Made by a program: the position numbers and the translations under genes. 64,000 nucleotides of DNA. Origin: an uncultured Pelagibacteraceae bacterium (GTDB lineage: Bacteria > Pseudomonadota > Alphaproteobacteria > Pelagibacterales > Pelagibacteraceae). Positions 18,368 through 27,630 of the stretch are shown in pieces (position 1 is the first letter of the stretch; each line of letters starts with the position of its first letter). The stretch covers positions 1-64,000 of the forward strand of contig CACKMS010000007.1 of NCBI GenBank assembly GCA_902601315.1. The letters are read 5' to 3'. The notes below the pieces were generated by a model. That model had not been told where the DNA came from, searched no databases, and saw only the letters and a program-made list of their open reading frames with translations.

Positions 18368-19081
18368 ATGAAAAAATATTCTAGATACGCTATTTATTAT
18401 GCACCTCCAAAAGAGAGTAGTCTAGAAGAATTTGGCAGATATTGGTTCGGTTGGGATCCACTTAATGCAAAGTTAATAAATAACAAACATAGAATTAATT
18501 ATCTAAACAGATTTGGAATTAAAAACTTAATAAACATAGATAAAAATGTTTTAATTGCAAAGAAATATGGGTTTCACGGCACACTTATTCCTCCTTTTAA
18601 ACTAAACAAAAATTATAGTACCAATACATTATTTAAAAAAACTGAGGAAATAGCAAAAAAATTCAAAAAATTTAAATTTTATAAATTTAAATTAAAAAAA
18701 ATGAATAATTTTTATGCTTTTGTTCAAAATAAAAAAAATAATAACATTAATAAGTTATCAAATAGACTAGTTAGAGAATTATTTAAATTTAGGTCACCTC
18801 TTACAAAAAAAGAAATTGATAGAAGAAATCCCTCTAAACTAAGTAAATTACAATTAAATATTTTATATAAATGGGGATACCCCTATTTAATGTCAGAATT
18901 TAATTTCCATATGACCCTTGCATCAGAGGTCACAGGAAACAAATTGTACCTTGAGTTAAAAAAAATTGAAAGAAACAAAGAAATCATTTTAAATGAAATA
19001 AATAATTTTGATAAAATATATATATTTGGTGAAAACCAAAAAGGAATGTTTGAGAATTTAGAAAATTTTTCACTTAGCTAA
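18368..19081 (+). CDS. DUF1045 / 2H phosphoesterase-type phosphonate operon protein
   Basis: 237 residues. Begins SRYAIYYAPP and carries two His-x-Thr-x boxes, HGTL near residue 75 and HMTL near 180, the pattern of the 2H phosphoesterase superfamily. The family (DUF1045) is repeatedly found in phn clusters of Alphaproteobacteria. No phnP gene is present in the window, so this protein may open the 1,2-cyclic ribose phosphate left after C-P cleavage; that is inference. It faces phnN with a 12-bp 3' overlap and diverges from phnM. Confidence 0.8.
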   Translation: MKKYSRYAIYYAPPKESSLEEFGRYWFGWDPLNAKLINNKHRINYLNRFGIKNLINIDKNVLIAKKYGFHGTLIPPFKLNKNYSTNTLFKKTEEIAKKFKKFKFYKFKLKKMNNFYAFVQNKKNNNINKLSNRLVRELFKFRSPLTKKEIDRRNPSKLSKLQLNILYKWGYPYLMSEFNFHMTLASEVTGNKLYLELKKIERNKEIILNEINNFDKIYIFGENQKGMFENLENFSLS

Positions 19082-19606
19082 AATTATTTTTTTCAATTTA
19101 TTTGCACCTATAGCTATTGATTTATTATTATTTATAGTAATTATATTTTTCGGTAGTAAATTAATTTTTCTTTTTATCCTTTTATTAATTGATTTTTTGT
19201 CTTCTCTAGCTCGATTTACAAGTCTCTTTTTAATAATTGTTGATGGGGCAAAAATATTAATTATTTTAACGTTATTAACTTTTTTTTTTACTTTAAAAAG
19301 TACTTTTCTTGATCCATTAAAAATTACTGTTTTACCTTCCTCTATTTTTTTTATTTCCTTAAATGGAATACCGTATGAAAAACCATGAGCTTTCCAGTAA
19401 ACAAAGAAATGTTTTTTTAAAATCTTATCTTCAAAATTTTTAATTGATATGCTGTAATGATCTTCATTTTTAATATCTTTTTTCCTAGTAATGTACCTTT
19501 TTACCAAAATGGAATTAGGAATTTTTTTAATTACTTTTTTTAATAAAGTATCTTTTCCTGATCCTGATGGTCCAACGACTACGATAAGCTGACCGTTATT
19601 TTGCAT
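19070..19606 (-). CDS. phnN: ribose 1,5-bisphosphokinase (PhnN)
   Basis: 178 residues, guanylate-kinase-like. P-loop VVVGPSGSGKDTLLKK at the N-terminus, RYITRKK and HYSISIKNFE lid/substrate elements, and VNRAREDKKSINKRI near 130. It phosphorylates ribose 1,5-bisphosphate to PRPP, the salvage end of the C-P lyase pathway. Its start overlaps the end of phnL by 11 bp, and its 3' end overlaps the convergent DUF1045 gene. Confidence 0.9.
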   Translation of the reverse strand: MQNNGQLIVVVGPSGSGKDTLLKKVIKKIPNSILVKRYITRKKDIKNEDHYSISIKNFEDKILKKHFFVYWKAHGFSYGIPFKEIKKIEEGKTVIFNGSRKVLFKVKKKVNNVKIINIFAPSTIIKKRLVNRAREDKKSINKRIKRKINLLPKNIITINNNKSIAIGANKLKKIILAK

Positions 19607-20273
19607 CTGATATTTTTGTAATATCTATTTCCCTAGCATTTAAATATTTACGTGAATATTCATCATGAAAAATACCAATTATTGAAGATCCACTATCTTT
19701 TTTTTCATTAATCAAATTCAAAACAATATCTTTGTTAACACTATCTAAACTAGCAGTTGGTTCATCTAGTAATAAACATGGATAATTTCTAATCAGTCCC
19801 CTAGCAACATTAACTCTTTGTTGTTCTCCACCTGAAAAAGTTAGTGGCGATAAATTCCATAAGTTTTTATCTATATTAAGTTTTAGTAAAATTTTTTCAG
19901 CTTTTTCACGAACTTCATCTTGATCTGAATTTATTTCTAATAAGGGCTCCATAACAATTTCAATTGTAGGAACACGAGGTATCACTCTTAGAAATTGACT
20001 AACATATCCTATTATATTTTTTCTAAGTTCAATAATATTTCTCGGATATGTATGATCTATGTTGTGATTATTAATTTTAATTTGTCCTGATTGAAAAACA
20101 TAGTTTCCGTAAATCATTTTTAAAATACTAGACTTTCCAACACCTGATGGTCCTGTTAACGCTACAATTTCTCCAGGATTAATTTTCAAATTCAAATTAT
20201 TAAAAACTAATATGTTTGTTTTGCCCTGATTATGAAGTGTAAATTTTTTTGTAATTTTATTTAGTTCAATCAT
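19596..20273 (-). CDS. phnL: C-P lyase complex subunit, ABC-type ATPase PhnL
   Basis: 225 residues. Walker A ALTGPSGVGKSSILK, signature TFSGGEQQRVNVARGL, Walker B CLLLDEPTASLD and H-loop GIFHDE. PhnL-typical elements are the N-terminal KKFTLHNQGKTN and YVSQFLRVIPRVP. It has no permease partner; known work places PhnL with PhnGHI in forming the ribose-phosphonate triphosphate and on the core complex. 2 bp separate it from phnK. Confidence 0.93.
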   Translation of the reverse strand: MIELNKITKKFTLHNQGKTNILVFNNLNLKINPGEIVALTGPSGVGKSSILKMIYGNYVFQSGQIKINNHNIDHTYPRNIIELRKNIIGYVSQFLRVIPRVPTIEIVMEPLLEINSDQDEVREKAEKILLKLNIDKNLWNLSPLTFSGGEQQRVNVARGLIRNYPCLLLDEPTASLDSVNKDIVLNLINEKKDSGSSIIGIFHDEYSRKYLNAREIDITKISDAK

Positions 20274-20275
20274 AT

Positions 20276-21043
20276 TTAAACCTGTAATACTGAACTAACT
20301 AATAACTGAGTATAAGAATGTTGCGGATCATCTAATACCTGATCACAAAGTCCAGACTCAACAGCCTCCCCATTTTTCATAACAATAATTTTATCAGCTA
20401 ACAATCTAATCACTGCTAAATCGTGAGAAACGATTACAACTGATAAATTTAATTCTCTAACTAATTTTCTTAACAAATCTAAAATTTTTGCTTGAACAGA
20501 AACATCAAGACCTCCTGTTGGTTCGTCCATGAAAATTATTTTAGGACTCGTAACCAAATTTTTTGCTATTTGTAATCTTTGCAACATTCCACCAGAAAAT
20601 GTTCTTGGAAAATCATCTACTCTACTTTTATCGATTTCTACTTTATCTAACCATTTAAAAATAGTTTGCCTAATATTTCCATAATTTCTTTGTCCAATCG
20701 ACATTAATCTTTCACTAATATTTCCACCAGCACTTACATCTAATCTTAAACCGTCTCTAGGATTTTGGTGAACAAAAGCTAATTCAGTTCTTATCAATAA
20801 CCTTTTCAATGACTCAGATATTTCTAGAAAATCAATCGTTTCATTACCTGTTTCAATTAAGATTTTTCCACTATCAGGAATAAGATTGCCTGATATGGAA
20901 TTTATAAAAGTTGTTTTTCCTGAGCCAGATTCTCCTACTACACCAACGACTTCCCCAGGATATAATGTCAAATTCATATTTTTGCATCCCACTTGATTAC
21001 CGTAATATTTGTTTAAATTATGAACTGACAAAATTGGTTGCAT
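20276..21043 (-). CDS. phnK: C-P lyase complex subunit, ABC-type ATPase PhnK
   Basis: 255 residues. Walker A GVVGESGSGKTTF, PhnK-characteristic VHQNPRDGLRLDVSAGGN, signature TFSGGMLQRLQIAKNL, Walker B KIIFMDEPTGGLD and VSHDLAVIRLLAD. It binds the PhnGHIJ core at PhnJ. The start directly abuts the phnJ stop. E. coli PhnK is about the same length (252). Confidence 0.94.
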   Translation of the reverse strand: MQPILSVHNLNKYYGNQVGCKNMNLTLYPGEVVGVVGESGSGKTTFINSISGNLIPDSGKILIETGNETIDFLEISESLKRLLIRTELAFVHQNPRDGLRLDVSAGGNISERLMSIGQRNYGNIRQTIFKWLDKVEIDKSRVDDFPRTFSGGMLQRLQIAKNLVTSPKIIFMDEPTGGLDVSVQAKILDLLRKLVRELNLSVVIVSHDLAVIRLLADKIIVMKNGEAVESGLCDQVLDDPQHSYTQLLVSSVLQV

Positions 21044-21925
21044 TTAATTATTTTCCATTCTTTGATTACAATAATTTGTATCTGAACATATAAATGATCT
21101 ATTACCGTCATCATCAGTAATTATTTCATCTAAAAAACTCTCATTTGATCCACAAATAGAACATTTATGAGGTGCCTTTGAGGGATCAAATGGATAATCC
21201 TCAAAATCAAGACTCGTTACTTCAGTATATGGTGGTATTGCATAAATTCTTTGCTCTCTTCCTGCTCCAAATAATTGAATAGCAGGGTTATTGTTCATTT
21301 TTGGGTTATCAAATTTTGGAATAGGTGATGGGTCCATTATATATCTTTCATTTGTCTTTACTGGATAAGCATATGCTGTTTCTATATGACCATTTTTGGT
21401 AATATCTTCATATAACTTTACATGCATAATTCCATATTCTGATAGTGCATGCATTTTTTTAGTTTCTTGATATCTTGGTTCTAAAAACGCAAGAGGTTCT
21501 GGTATTGGAACTTGATAAACAAGTATTTGTTTTTCTTTTAACTTTTCTTCTGGAATTCTGTGTCTTGTCTGAATTATCGATGCTTGGCTTGTTTTTTCTG
21601 TGGTCTCAATATTAGCAGTTTTTTTAAAGAAATTTCTAATTGAAACTGCGTTTGTAGTATCATCTGCTCCTTGATCAATAACTTTTATCACATCGTCAGT
21701 TGTTAAACATGACGATGTTACTTGAACCCCTCCTGTTCCCCATCCATATGGCATAGGCATTTCTCTAGATGAAAATGGAACTTGATAACCTGGTATGCAA
21801 AGAGCTTTAATCAAAGCTCTTCTTATCATTCTTTTTGTATTTTCGTCTAAATAAGCAAAATTATATATTTCATCTTGAGCTGCAACATCAGTTTTTTTAT
21901 TTTTAAATTTAAGTACGTTGTTCAT
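21044..21925 (-). CDS. phnJ: alpha-D-ribose 1-methylphosphonate 5-phosphate C-P lyase (PhnJ)
   Basis: 293 residues. Radical-SAM enzyme that breaks the C-P bond, releasing methane when methylphosphonate is the substrate. The C-terminus keeps the full cysteine spacing C-x2-C-x21-C-x5-C (CSICGSN ... CSDTNYC). Other family blocks: YAYLDENTKRMIRRALIKA-like start, PGYQVPFSSREMPMPYGWGTGG, and FGAGREQRIYAIPPYT. Its start overlaps phnI by 17 bp. No catalytic residue appears lost. Confidence 0.97.
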   Translation of the reverse strand: MNNVLKFKNKKTDVAAQDEIYNFAYLDENTKRMIRRALIKALCIPGYQVPFSSREMPMPYGWGTGGVQVTSSCLTTDDVIKVIDQGADDTTNAVSIRNFFKKTANIETTEKTSQASIIQTRHRIPEEKLKEKQILVYQVPIPEPLAFLEPRYQETKKMHALSEYGIMHVKLYEDITKNGHIETAYAYPVKTNERYIMDPSPIPKFDNPKMNNNPAIQLFGAGREQRIYAIPPYTEVTSLDFEDYPFDPSKAPHKCSICGSNESFLDEIITDDDGNRSFICSDTNYCNQRMENN

Positions 21926-22988
21926 TTTTTTTATACTCTTCTCTAATTTTTCTTACTAAATCCAATTCCGCTTGAAAATCTACATAATGAGGTAATTTGA
22001 TATGTTCTAAAAAACCTGTGGCTTGAATATTATCACAATGAGATATAACAAATTCTTCATCTTGAGCAGCAACACCCAAATACTCCTCACCAAATTCTTT
22101 CCATCTCATTGATCTATCAACTAAAGCCATAGAAATAGCTTTTCTTTCTAATTGACCAAAAACTAAACCATATCCACGGGTAAATTGAGCAGGTATTTTT
22201 TTACTACCTTTAAATTGGTTTACTGACTCACACTCAGTAAACATGACATCAGCAATATTTATTTCTATTCCTAATTCTGGAATTTCAAATTGAACCTCAA
22301 CGTAACCAGTTCTTAATTCACCAACAAATGCATGATTTCTAGCATACCCTCTCTGTGTTGAATAAGCTAAACCAAGAAGAAAACCTTCATCTCCTCTTGA
22401 AAGAGATTGCAATCGTTCAGATCTTGTTAAAGGAAAATTAATTGGGTTTCTTGTAATATCTTTAGATGTCTTGCCACTAGGTATTTCTTTCTGAATTAAT
22501 CCTTCTTTATTTAAAAAGCTTAAAACATGTGGGATTTCTTTATCATCATATTTTTCAATCTTAGCTTTTTCATACTCTCCATCAGCAAGAAGCTTGAAAT
22601 CAAGTAAACGGTGTGTGTAGTCAAATGTTGGGCCTAACTTTTGTTTACCTGGGATATCTTTAAATGTTGCAGATATTCTTCTTAGACATAACATTTTGCC
22701 AGTTTCGATAGGTTTGCTTGAACCAATTCTAGGTAAAGTAGTTCTATAGGCTCTCATTAGAAAAATTGCTTCAATCAAGTCACCTCTAGACTGTTTGATT
22801 GCAAGAGCAGACAAATCTTTGTCATATAAAGATCCTTCTGACATAACTCTATCAACACTTAAAGTTAGTTGTTCACTAATTTGTTTAATATTTAGTTCTG
22901 CTATATTTACATCCCCTCTTCTTATTTCGGATAACCAGGAATGTGCGTTATTTATTGCCTTTTCCCCACCTTTTACTGATACATACAT
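21909..22988 (-). CDS. phnI: C-P lyase complex subunit PhnI
   Basis: 359 residues, close to E. coli (354). Start MYVSVKGGEKAI plus LTLSVDRVMSEGSLYDKDLSALAIKQ, GDLIEAIFLMRAYRTTLPR, GFLLGLAYSTQRGYARNHAFVGE and LPHYVDFQAELDLVRKIREE are all typical. It acts as the nucleosidase that with PhnG, H and L exchanges the adenine of ATP for phosphonate. 1 bp separates it from phnH. Confidence 0.96.
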   Translation of the reverse strand: MYVSVKGGEKAINNAHSWLSEIRRGDVNIAELNIKQISEQLTLSVDRVMSEGSLYDKDLSALAIKQSRGDLIEAIFLMRAYRTTLPRIGSSKPIETGKMLCLRRISATFKDIPGKQKLGPTFDYTHRLLDFKLLADGEYEKAKIEKYDDKEIPHVLSFLNKEGLIQKEIPSGKTSKDITRNPINFPLTRSERLQSLSRGDEGFLLGLAYSTQRGYARNHAFVGELRTGYVEVQFEIPELGIEINIADVMFTECESVNQFKGSKKIPAQFTRGYGLVFGQLERKAISMALVDRSMRWKEFGEEYLGVAAQDEEFVISHCDNIQATGFLEHIKLPHYVDFQAELDLVRKIREEYKKNEQRT

Positions 22989-22989
22989 T

Positions 22990-23544
22990 TTATAGCTCTC
23001 CTATTTTCAATGATCTTGGTATTGAATAAAATTTATCATTATCAACAAAATAAAAATCAAGTCCTAATGGAAATTGCTGGTTATTTTTTTTTATAACCTC
23101 TCTATCAGGTAAAAATATACTTTTAGAACTTTTAATACCAGGGCCAGAAATTATGGCATTTGGTTTTTCAAATTGGGACTGGCAAATAATTGTACACGAT
23201 TGATCAGGATTTTGCTCGTCCCCCTTTTTAAATTCATCTAATGGTAAAAGATCATCCCAAGTACCAATTGCAAAATTTGCATTTTTTTTATCTGTAATGT
23301 TTGCACCTGTATTAAATTTAATCCAATCAATAGTTTCTTGATTGTTAACTTCACCACCTAAAAAAATATTTGAATAACTATCACAAAAAGTTTTTATTAT
23401 TGAACAACTAGCTGAAAACATATTCGAAGGGGGATCTATATTTTTTAATGTCTCAATTGAACCGGGATATGAGGTTGCAAACAAAATACTTCTAAAATAA
23501 TCAGCACTTACTTGAGAATTATTTTTTTTAGAAACAACTTCCAT
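22990..23544 (-). CDS. phnH: C-P lyase complex subunit PhnH
   Basis: 184 residues. PhnH features: YFRSILFATSYPGSIETL near the N-terminus, ATWDDL-like GTWDDLLPLDEFKKGDEQNP, ISGPGIK and the C-terminal FPLGLDFYFVDNDKFYSIPRS. Part of the PhnGHIJ core. 3 bp separate it from phnG. Confidence 0.94.
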   Translation of the reverse strand: MEVVSKKNNSQVSADYFRSILFATSYPGSIETLKNIDPPSNMFSASCSIIKTFCDSYSNIFLGGEVNNQETIDWIKFNTGANITDKKNANFAIGTWDDLLPLDEFKKGDEQNPDQSCTIICQSQFEKPNAIISGPGIKSSKSIFLPDREVIKKNNQQFPLGLDFYFVDNDKFYSIPRSLKIGEL

Positions 23545-23547
23545 AGA

Positions 23548-23991
23548 TTATTTATCCTCACCTCTTACCAAGGTAAAAAAATCAACTTTAGTAGCTTCTG
23601 TTTTAGATAATATTTCATTTCTTTTGTTATTTTTATATTTAATTAATTTATCAATTATATTTCTTTTAATTATTTCTTTTTTTTCAGTTTGCATCAATGC
23701 ATCACACAAAGCTGCAATTTTGGATTTATATTTATTTCTACCTTGAACATAACCATGTCCTTGAATTTTTTTATCTAAACTTAATGAACATCTCGTTATA
23801 GTTACTTCTCCAACATTAAAATTATCACCTGTGACGCCTGCTTTTCCTTGAACCATAACACTGCCAATCTCAGGTTCTCTTAACCAATTATATTCTATTT
23901 TCATATTTAAATTGTCCCAAAGCGATATTAGATAATTTTCATCTGCTGTTGCTAAATAACTTAACCATTGTTTTCTTGATTTATTTTTCAT
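23548..23991 (-). CDS. phnG: C-P lyase complex subunit PhnG
   Basis: 147 residues from ATG at 23991; the track's TTG at 24003 adds four residues. Blocks RKQWLSYLATA, WLREPEIGSVMVQGK, GEVTITRCSLSL, GHGYVQGRNKYKSKIAALCDALMQ match PhnG. It is the first gene of the minus-strand operon phnGHIJKLN, which is packed with gaps of at most 3 bp or overlaps. The promoter lies in the 66-bp gap shared with phnF. Confidence 0.94.
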   Translation of the reverse strand: MKNKSRKQWLSYLATADENYLISLWDNLNMKIEYNWLREPEIGSVMVQGKAGVTGDNFNVGEVTITRCSLSLDKKIQGHGYVQGRNKYKSKIAALCDALMQTEKKEIIKRNIIDKLIKYKNNKRNEILSKTEATKVDFFTLVRGEDK

Positions 23992-23994
23992 AAT

Positions 23995-24016
23995 ACTATA
24001 CAACTAGACAAGTACT
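23995..24016. promoter_or_regulatory. candidate PhnF operator between phnG and phnF
   Basis: The 66-bp divergent gap has a less AT-rich block, ACAACTAGACAAGT, flanked by ACTATA and ACTA. The ACAA-CTAG-ACAA core resembles operator cores of GntR/HutC-type repressors. On the minus strand it overlaps a TATAGT hexamer just before the phnG start. Position next to the regulator gene supports it; the imperfect symmetry weakens it. Confidence 0.4.
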
Positions 24017-24057
24017 AAAATTAAAAATAATTTCAATATATTATTTATTAAAATTTT

Positions 24058-24768
24058 ATGACAACAAAAGATTTGCTTTGGAAGGAAATATACAATTCAA
24101 TCAAAAGAGAAATTGTTTTAAATAAGTACAAAATTAATAAAAAGTTAGATTCTGAGAATGACTATGCAAAACAATTCAATGTCAATAGACACACTATAAG
24201 AAGAGCTTTTAAAGAACTTAAAGATGATAATTTAATATATTCAAAAAGAGGTCTTGGAGTATTTGTTAAATCATCAAAAATTAATTACTCAATTAGTAAA
24301 AACGTACGATTTACTGAGAATATACTTCAAGAAAACCAATCAGTAAGAATTGAAATAAAAAGTTTTGATATTGCTGAATGCAATCTTTTTGAAAAAAAAG
24401 AACTCAACTTAAAAAAAAATGACAAAGTTACACGCATAAATAGCATAGGTTTTGTCAACAATTCACCTTCTGTAATAACTTTCAGATCGATTCCTTATAA
24501 AAAATTTCCAAAATTTATTAATTATTTTGTTAAAAAACAATCAGTAACCAAAGCTTTTAATTTATTGAATATCAAACTAATTAAAAGATCAAAAACTCTA
24601 ATCAATGCTGAAATTGCAGACAAAATAAAATCAAATTTATTAAATATAAATGAGGGGGAAGCACTATTAAAAACTACATCTGTTAATGTCGATTTTAAAA
24701 ACAATCCTATAGAGTTAAGTGAAAGTTATTTTATTGGATCTAAAATTCAATTTTTAATAAAAAATTAG
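24058..24768 (+). CDS. phnF: GntR/HutC-family regulator PhnF
   Basis: 236 residues. N-terminal winged HTH (YAKQFNVNRHTIRRAFKELKDDNLIYSKRGLGVFV) followed by a UTRA ligand-binding domain (residues ~85-230). It is divergent from phnG, the usual position of phnF, and lies just before phnC. Members of the family repress phosphonate or phosphate uptake genes and release DNA on ligand binding. The ligand here is unknown. Confidence 0.9.
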   Translation: MTTKDLLWKEIYNSIKREIVLNKYKINKKLDSENDYAKQFNVNRHTIRRAFKELKDDNLIYSKRGLGVFVKSSKINYSISKNVRFTENILQENQSVRIEIKSFDIAECNLFEKKELNLKKNDKVTRINSIGFVNNSPSVITFRSIPYKKFPKFINYFVKKQSVTKAFNLLNIKLIKRSKTLINAEIADKIKSNLLNINEGEALLKTTSVNVDFKNNPIELSESYFIGSKIQFLIKN

Positions 24769-24875
24769 ATTTTCTACCTTAGGTTTAAATTTCATATAAC
24801 TTAAACAAAATTTAAAAGATTCATTAATAATATTTTAACATTTATTAAAGATTAGAGGGTTAACAAATTCTTCAA

Positions 24876-25700
24876 ATGATTATTGAAAAAGTTAACAAAT
24901 TTTTCGGTGATAATCATGCCGTTAAAAACGTTTCTTTTGAGGTTAACAAACCTCAAATGATAGGAATCATAGGTAGATCTGGGGCTGGTAAATCAACATT
25001 ACTAAGAATTATAAATCGACTTACCGACGCAACAGATGGGTCTATTAAAATTGAAGGTCAAAATATTCTAGATTTAAAAAGTAAGGAAAAGAGATCATGG
25101 CAAAGAAACTGTGCAATGATTTTTCAACAATTTAATTTAGTTCCACGATTAGATGTTCTAACAAATGTAATATTAGGCAGATTAAATTATCAGGGCTCAT
25201 TTAGAGCATCTTTAAAAATGTTTTCTCGAGATGAAAGAGCTGATGCTCTGATTTTACTCAATAACTTAGGTATGGCTAACACTGCCCTTCAAAGAGCTGA
25301 AACGTTATCTGGAGGTCAACAGCAACGTGTAGCTATATGTAGAGCTTTGATGCAAAATCCTAAAATGATTTTAGCAGATGAACCAATTGCATCTTTAGAT
25401 CCAATGAATGCAAGAATGGTAATGGAATCATTAAGAAAAATTCATGACGAAAAAAATTTAACAGTTATTTCAAATCTTCATACACTTGATACAGCAAAAA
25501 CTTATTGTGATCGAATTATTGGAATGAAAGATGGTGAAATAGTCTTTGATGATTTGCCTGAAAAATTATCACATAAACTTGCAAGAGAAATTTATGGTGC
25601 AGAGGCTGATGAAGCTTTTGAGCCACAAGTAACATCTACAGAGCTTAAAACAAAAAATAAATTAAATGGAGATGTTGAGAAAGAATTTGCAACTGCATGA
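24876..25700 (+). CDS. phnC: phosphonate ABC transporter ATP-binding protein
   Basis: 274 residues. Walker [17 protein letters not shown]-loop [16 protein letters not shown], PhnC-typical [17 protein letters not shown], signature [15 protein letters not shown], Walker [13 protein letters not shown]. It has a ~30-residue C-terminal extension beyond the ATPase core. First gene of phnC-D-E-E2. Upstream, TTTTAAC-ATTT-ATTAAAG (24833-24850) then 10 nt and TAACAA fits the Pho-box layout weakly. Confidence 0.94.
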   Translation: MIIEKVNKFFGDNHAVKNVSFEVNKPQMIGIIGRSGAGKSTLLRIINRLTDATDGSIKIEGQNILDLKSKEKRSWQRNCAMIFQQFNLVPRLDVLTNVILGRLNYQGSFRASLKMFSRDERADALILLNNLGMANTALQRAETLSGGQQQRVAICRALMQNPKMILADEPIASLDPMNARMVMESLRKIHDEKNLTVISNLHTLDTAKTYCDRIIGMKDGEIVFDDLPEKLSHKLAREIYGAEADEAFEPQVTSTELKTKNKLNGDVEKEFATA

Positions 25701-25760
25701 GATCAATAACTCATCGTTACAAATAAGTCGTTAGACTAAAATTATAAAAAGGAGATAATT

Positions 25761-26711
25761 ATGTTTAATAAACTAACAAGAGTTATTGCACTTTTGGCTA
25801 TGGTGTTTTTTTCAACTCAAGCTAATGCAGTAACTTACACAGGTCCAAAAATGGACTTAAGTAAATACCAACCAGAATTTAGAGTTGGTTTTTTAGGTGA
25901 CGAAGCAGCTCAAGATATTATAGCTAGAAATGAATGTTTCATGCCGTATATCGAAGCCGCTTATGGTGTACCAGCTAAATTTTTTACTTTTAAAGACTAC
26001 GCTGGAACAATGGAGTCGATGCTAGGTGGTAATCTAGATTACACTTGGTTCGGTTCTTCAGGATATGCGGGTATGTATTTAAAAGATCCAACTGCAGTAG
26101 TACCAGTACTAACAAGAATGCAGCCAACTGGTGATATGGGTTACTACTCTGTTGCAGTAGCAACTAAATCATCTGGAATTAAATCAATGGAAGACCTTAA
26201 AGGTAAATCCTTTGGTTGGGCTGACCCTAACTCTACATCAGGTTTTTTAATTCCGTCAATTGAATTAAAGGCTATGGGTATGGATCCAGATACATATTTT
26301 TCAAAAACACAGTTTTCTGGAGGACATGAAAACAATGTATTAGCGGTAATGAATGGTGATGTTGATGCTGGTGTAACATGGGTATCTGGTGTTGGTAGCT
26401 GGGAAGAAGGATATTCGTCAGGGAATTTAAGAAAAATGGTTGATAAAGGGATTTTAAATATGGACGACATTGTTCAAATTTGGTCTTCAAAATTAATTCC
26501 TAATGGTCCAATTGTGATGCCTACTTTTTTACCTGTTAGAGCACACCAAGTAATGATTGGTTTAAAGCAATGGATACACGAGAACGATCCAAAATGTAGC
26601 GAAAACGTTGCAAACGGGATTGTAAAAAAATGGGTTCCGGTGGATCATTCTTTTTACGAGTCAGTTGTAGCTGCAAGAAAAGCTAAAATTGAAGCGCAAA
26701 AAAATAATTAA
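25761..26711 (+). CDS. phnD: phosphonate ABC transporter substrate-binding protein
   Basis: 316 residues with a signal peptide cleaved near ANAVTY. Type II binding fold with PhnD motifs: EFRVGFLGDEAAQD, YTWFGSSGYAGMYL, SGFLIPSIELKA, GGHENNVLAVMNGDVDAGVTW. Periplasmic receptor for phosphonates. Strong SD AAGGAG 6 nt before ATG. A perfect hairpin terminator follows, so it is probably made in excess of the permeases. Confidence 0.94.
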   Translation: MFNKLTRVIALLAMVFFSTQANAVTYTGPKMDLSKYQPEFRVGFLGDEAAQDIIARNECFMPYIEAAYGVPAKFFTFKDYAGTMESMLGGNLDYTWFGSSGYAGMYLKDPTAVVPVLTRMQPTGDMGYYSVAVATKSSGIKSMEDLKGKSFGWADPNSTSGFLIPSIELKAMGMDPDTYFSKTQFSGGHENNVLAVMNGDVDAGVTWVSGVGSWEEGYSSGNLRKMVDKGILNMDDIVQIWSSKLIPNGPIVMPTFLPVRAHQVMIGLKQWIHENDPKCSENVANGIVKKWVPVDHSFYESVVAARKAKIEAQKNN

Positions 26712-26728
26712 TTAAACCCCCTATAATT

Positions 26729-26767
26729 AGAGGCAAAGACTGTAAATCTTTGCCTCTGATTTATTTT
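26729..26767 (+). terminator. terminator-like hairpin between phnD and phnE
   Basis: Perfect 11-bp stem AGAGGCAAAGA/TCTTTGCCTCT with a 7-nt loop, then GATTTATTTTT. It is inside the phnCDE operon right after the binding-protein gene, as in aap and pst. Confidence 0.88.
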
Positions 26768-26775
26768 TAAAAATT

Positions 26776-27630
26776 ATGGCAAAAGCCTTACCTGCCAACC
26801 TAGAACAAATTGAAGTTAATTTAAAAAAATTAACAAACCAGAGAACTAGGTCCTCGCTACTTGGAATTGCAATTCTAATATTAATTTTTTTTGGTGGTAC
26901 CTTGGTATCGTTAGAAGCAAATGCAGGGTCTTTTGGAAGAGGTATAGCTAATTTTTTTAACTACCCTAGAGATTTATTTGTAGACACTTTTGAGATGGGA
27001 TGGAAATATTGGCCAAGAGTTATTAAGTATATTCCTGAATTAATTATTACTTTAAATATTGCTTTATTTTCAACTTCTATAGGTTTTATTTTAGCAATTA
27101 TATTTGCAATTTTTTCAAGTAGGAACCTAATTAGAAACAAAAGAGTTATTCAATTTACAAAATTTTTAATGGATGTGACAAGATCATTTCCAACATTAAT
27201 AATAGCAATGGTGTTTTTATATCTAATGGGTAAATCATCTTTACCAGCTGTAATTGCTATAACAATACATACTGCTGGAGCACTTGGTAAATTATTTACA
27301 GAGGCTATAGAAAATTGTGATGGAAAACCTATTGAAGGTTTAAGTTCTGTTGGTGCAACTTGGACACAGAAGATAAGATTTTCAGTTCTTCCCCAGGTAC
27401 TACCTTTGTTTTTAAGTTATGGAATATTGAGGTTAGAAATTAATGTTAGAGAATCTACAATATTAGGTTTTGTTGGTGCAGGTGGAATTGGAGAAATGTT
27501 AGCGGCTCTAATTCAGTGGAATTATGGAGCTGATGTTTTAGCGTGTATGCTCTTACTGGTTGGTACGATAATTGCATTAGATTATTTGTCTGCATATTGG
27601 AGACATAAATTAATTGGAGCAAATCAATGA
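26776..27630 (+). CDS. phnE: phosphonate ABC transporter permease PhnE
   Basis: 284 residues with about six TM helices and the binding-protein-dependent permease core. Segments MGWKYWPRVIKYIPELIITLNIALFST, DVTRSFPTLIIAMVFLYLMG and EGLSSVGATWTQKIRFSVLPQVLP (EAA loop) are typical of PhnE. It overlaps phnE2 by 4 bp, suggesting coupled synthesis of a heterodimer. Confidence 0.93.
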   Translation: MAKALPANLEQIEVNLKKLTNQRTRSSLLGIAILILIFFGGTLVSLEANAGSFGRGIANFFNYPRDLFVDTFEMGWKYWPRVIKYIPELIITLNIALFSTSIGFILAIIFAIFSSRNLIRNKRVIQFTKFLMDVTRSFPTLIIAMVFLYLMGKSSLPAVIAITIHTAGALGKLFTEAIENCDGKPIEGLSSVGATWTQKIRFSVLPQVLPLFLSYGILRLEINVRESTILGFVGAGGIGEMLAALIQWNYGADVLACMLLLVGTIIALDYLSAYWRHKLIGANQ

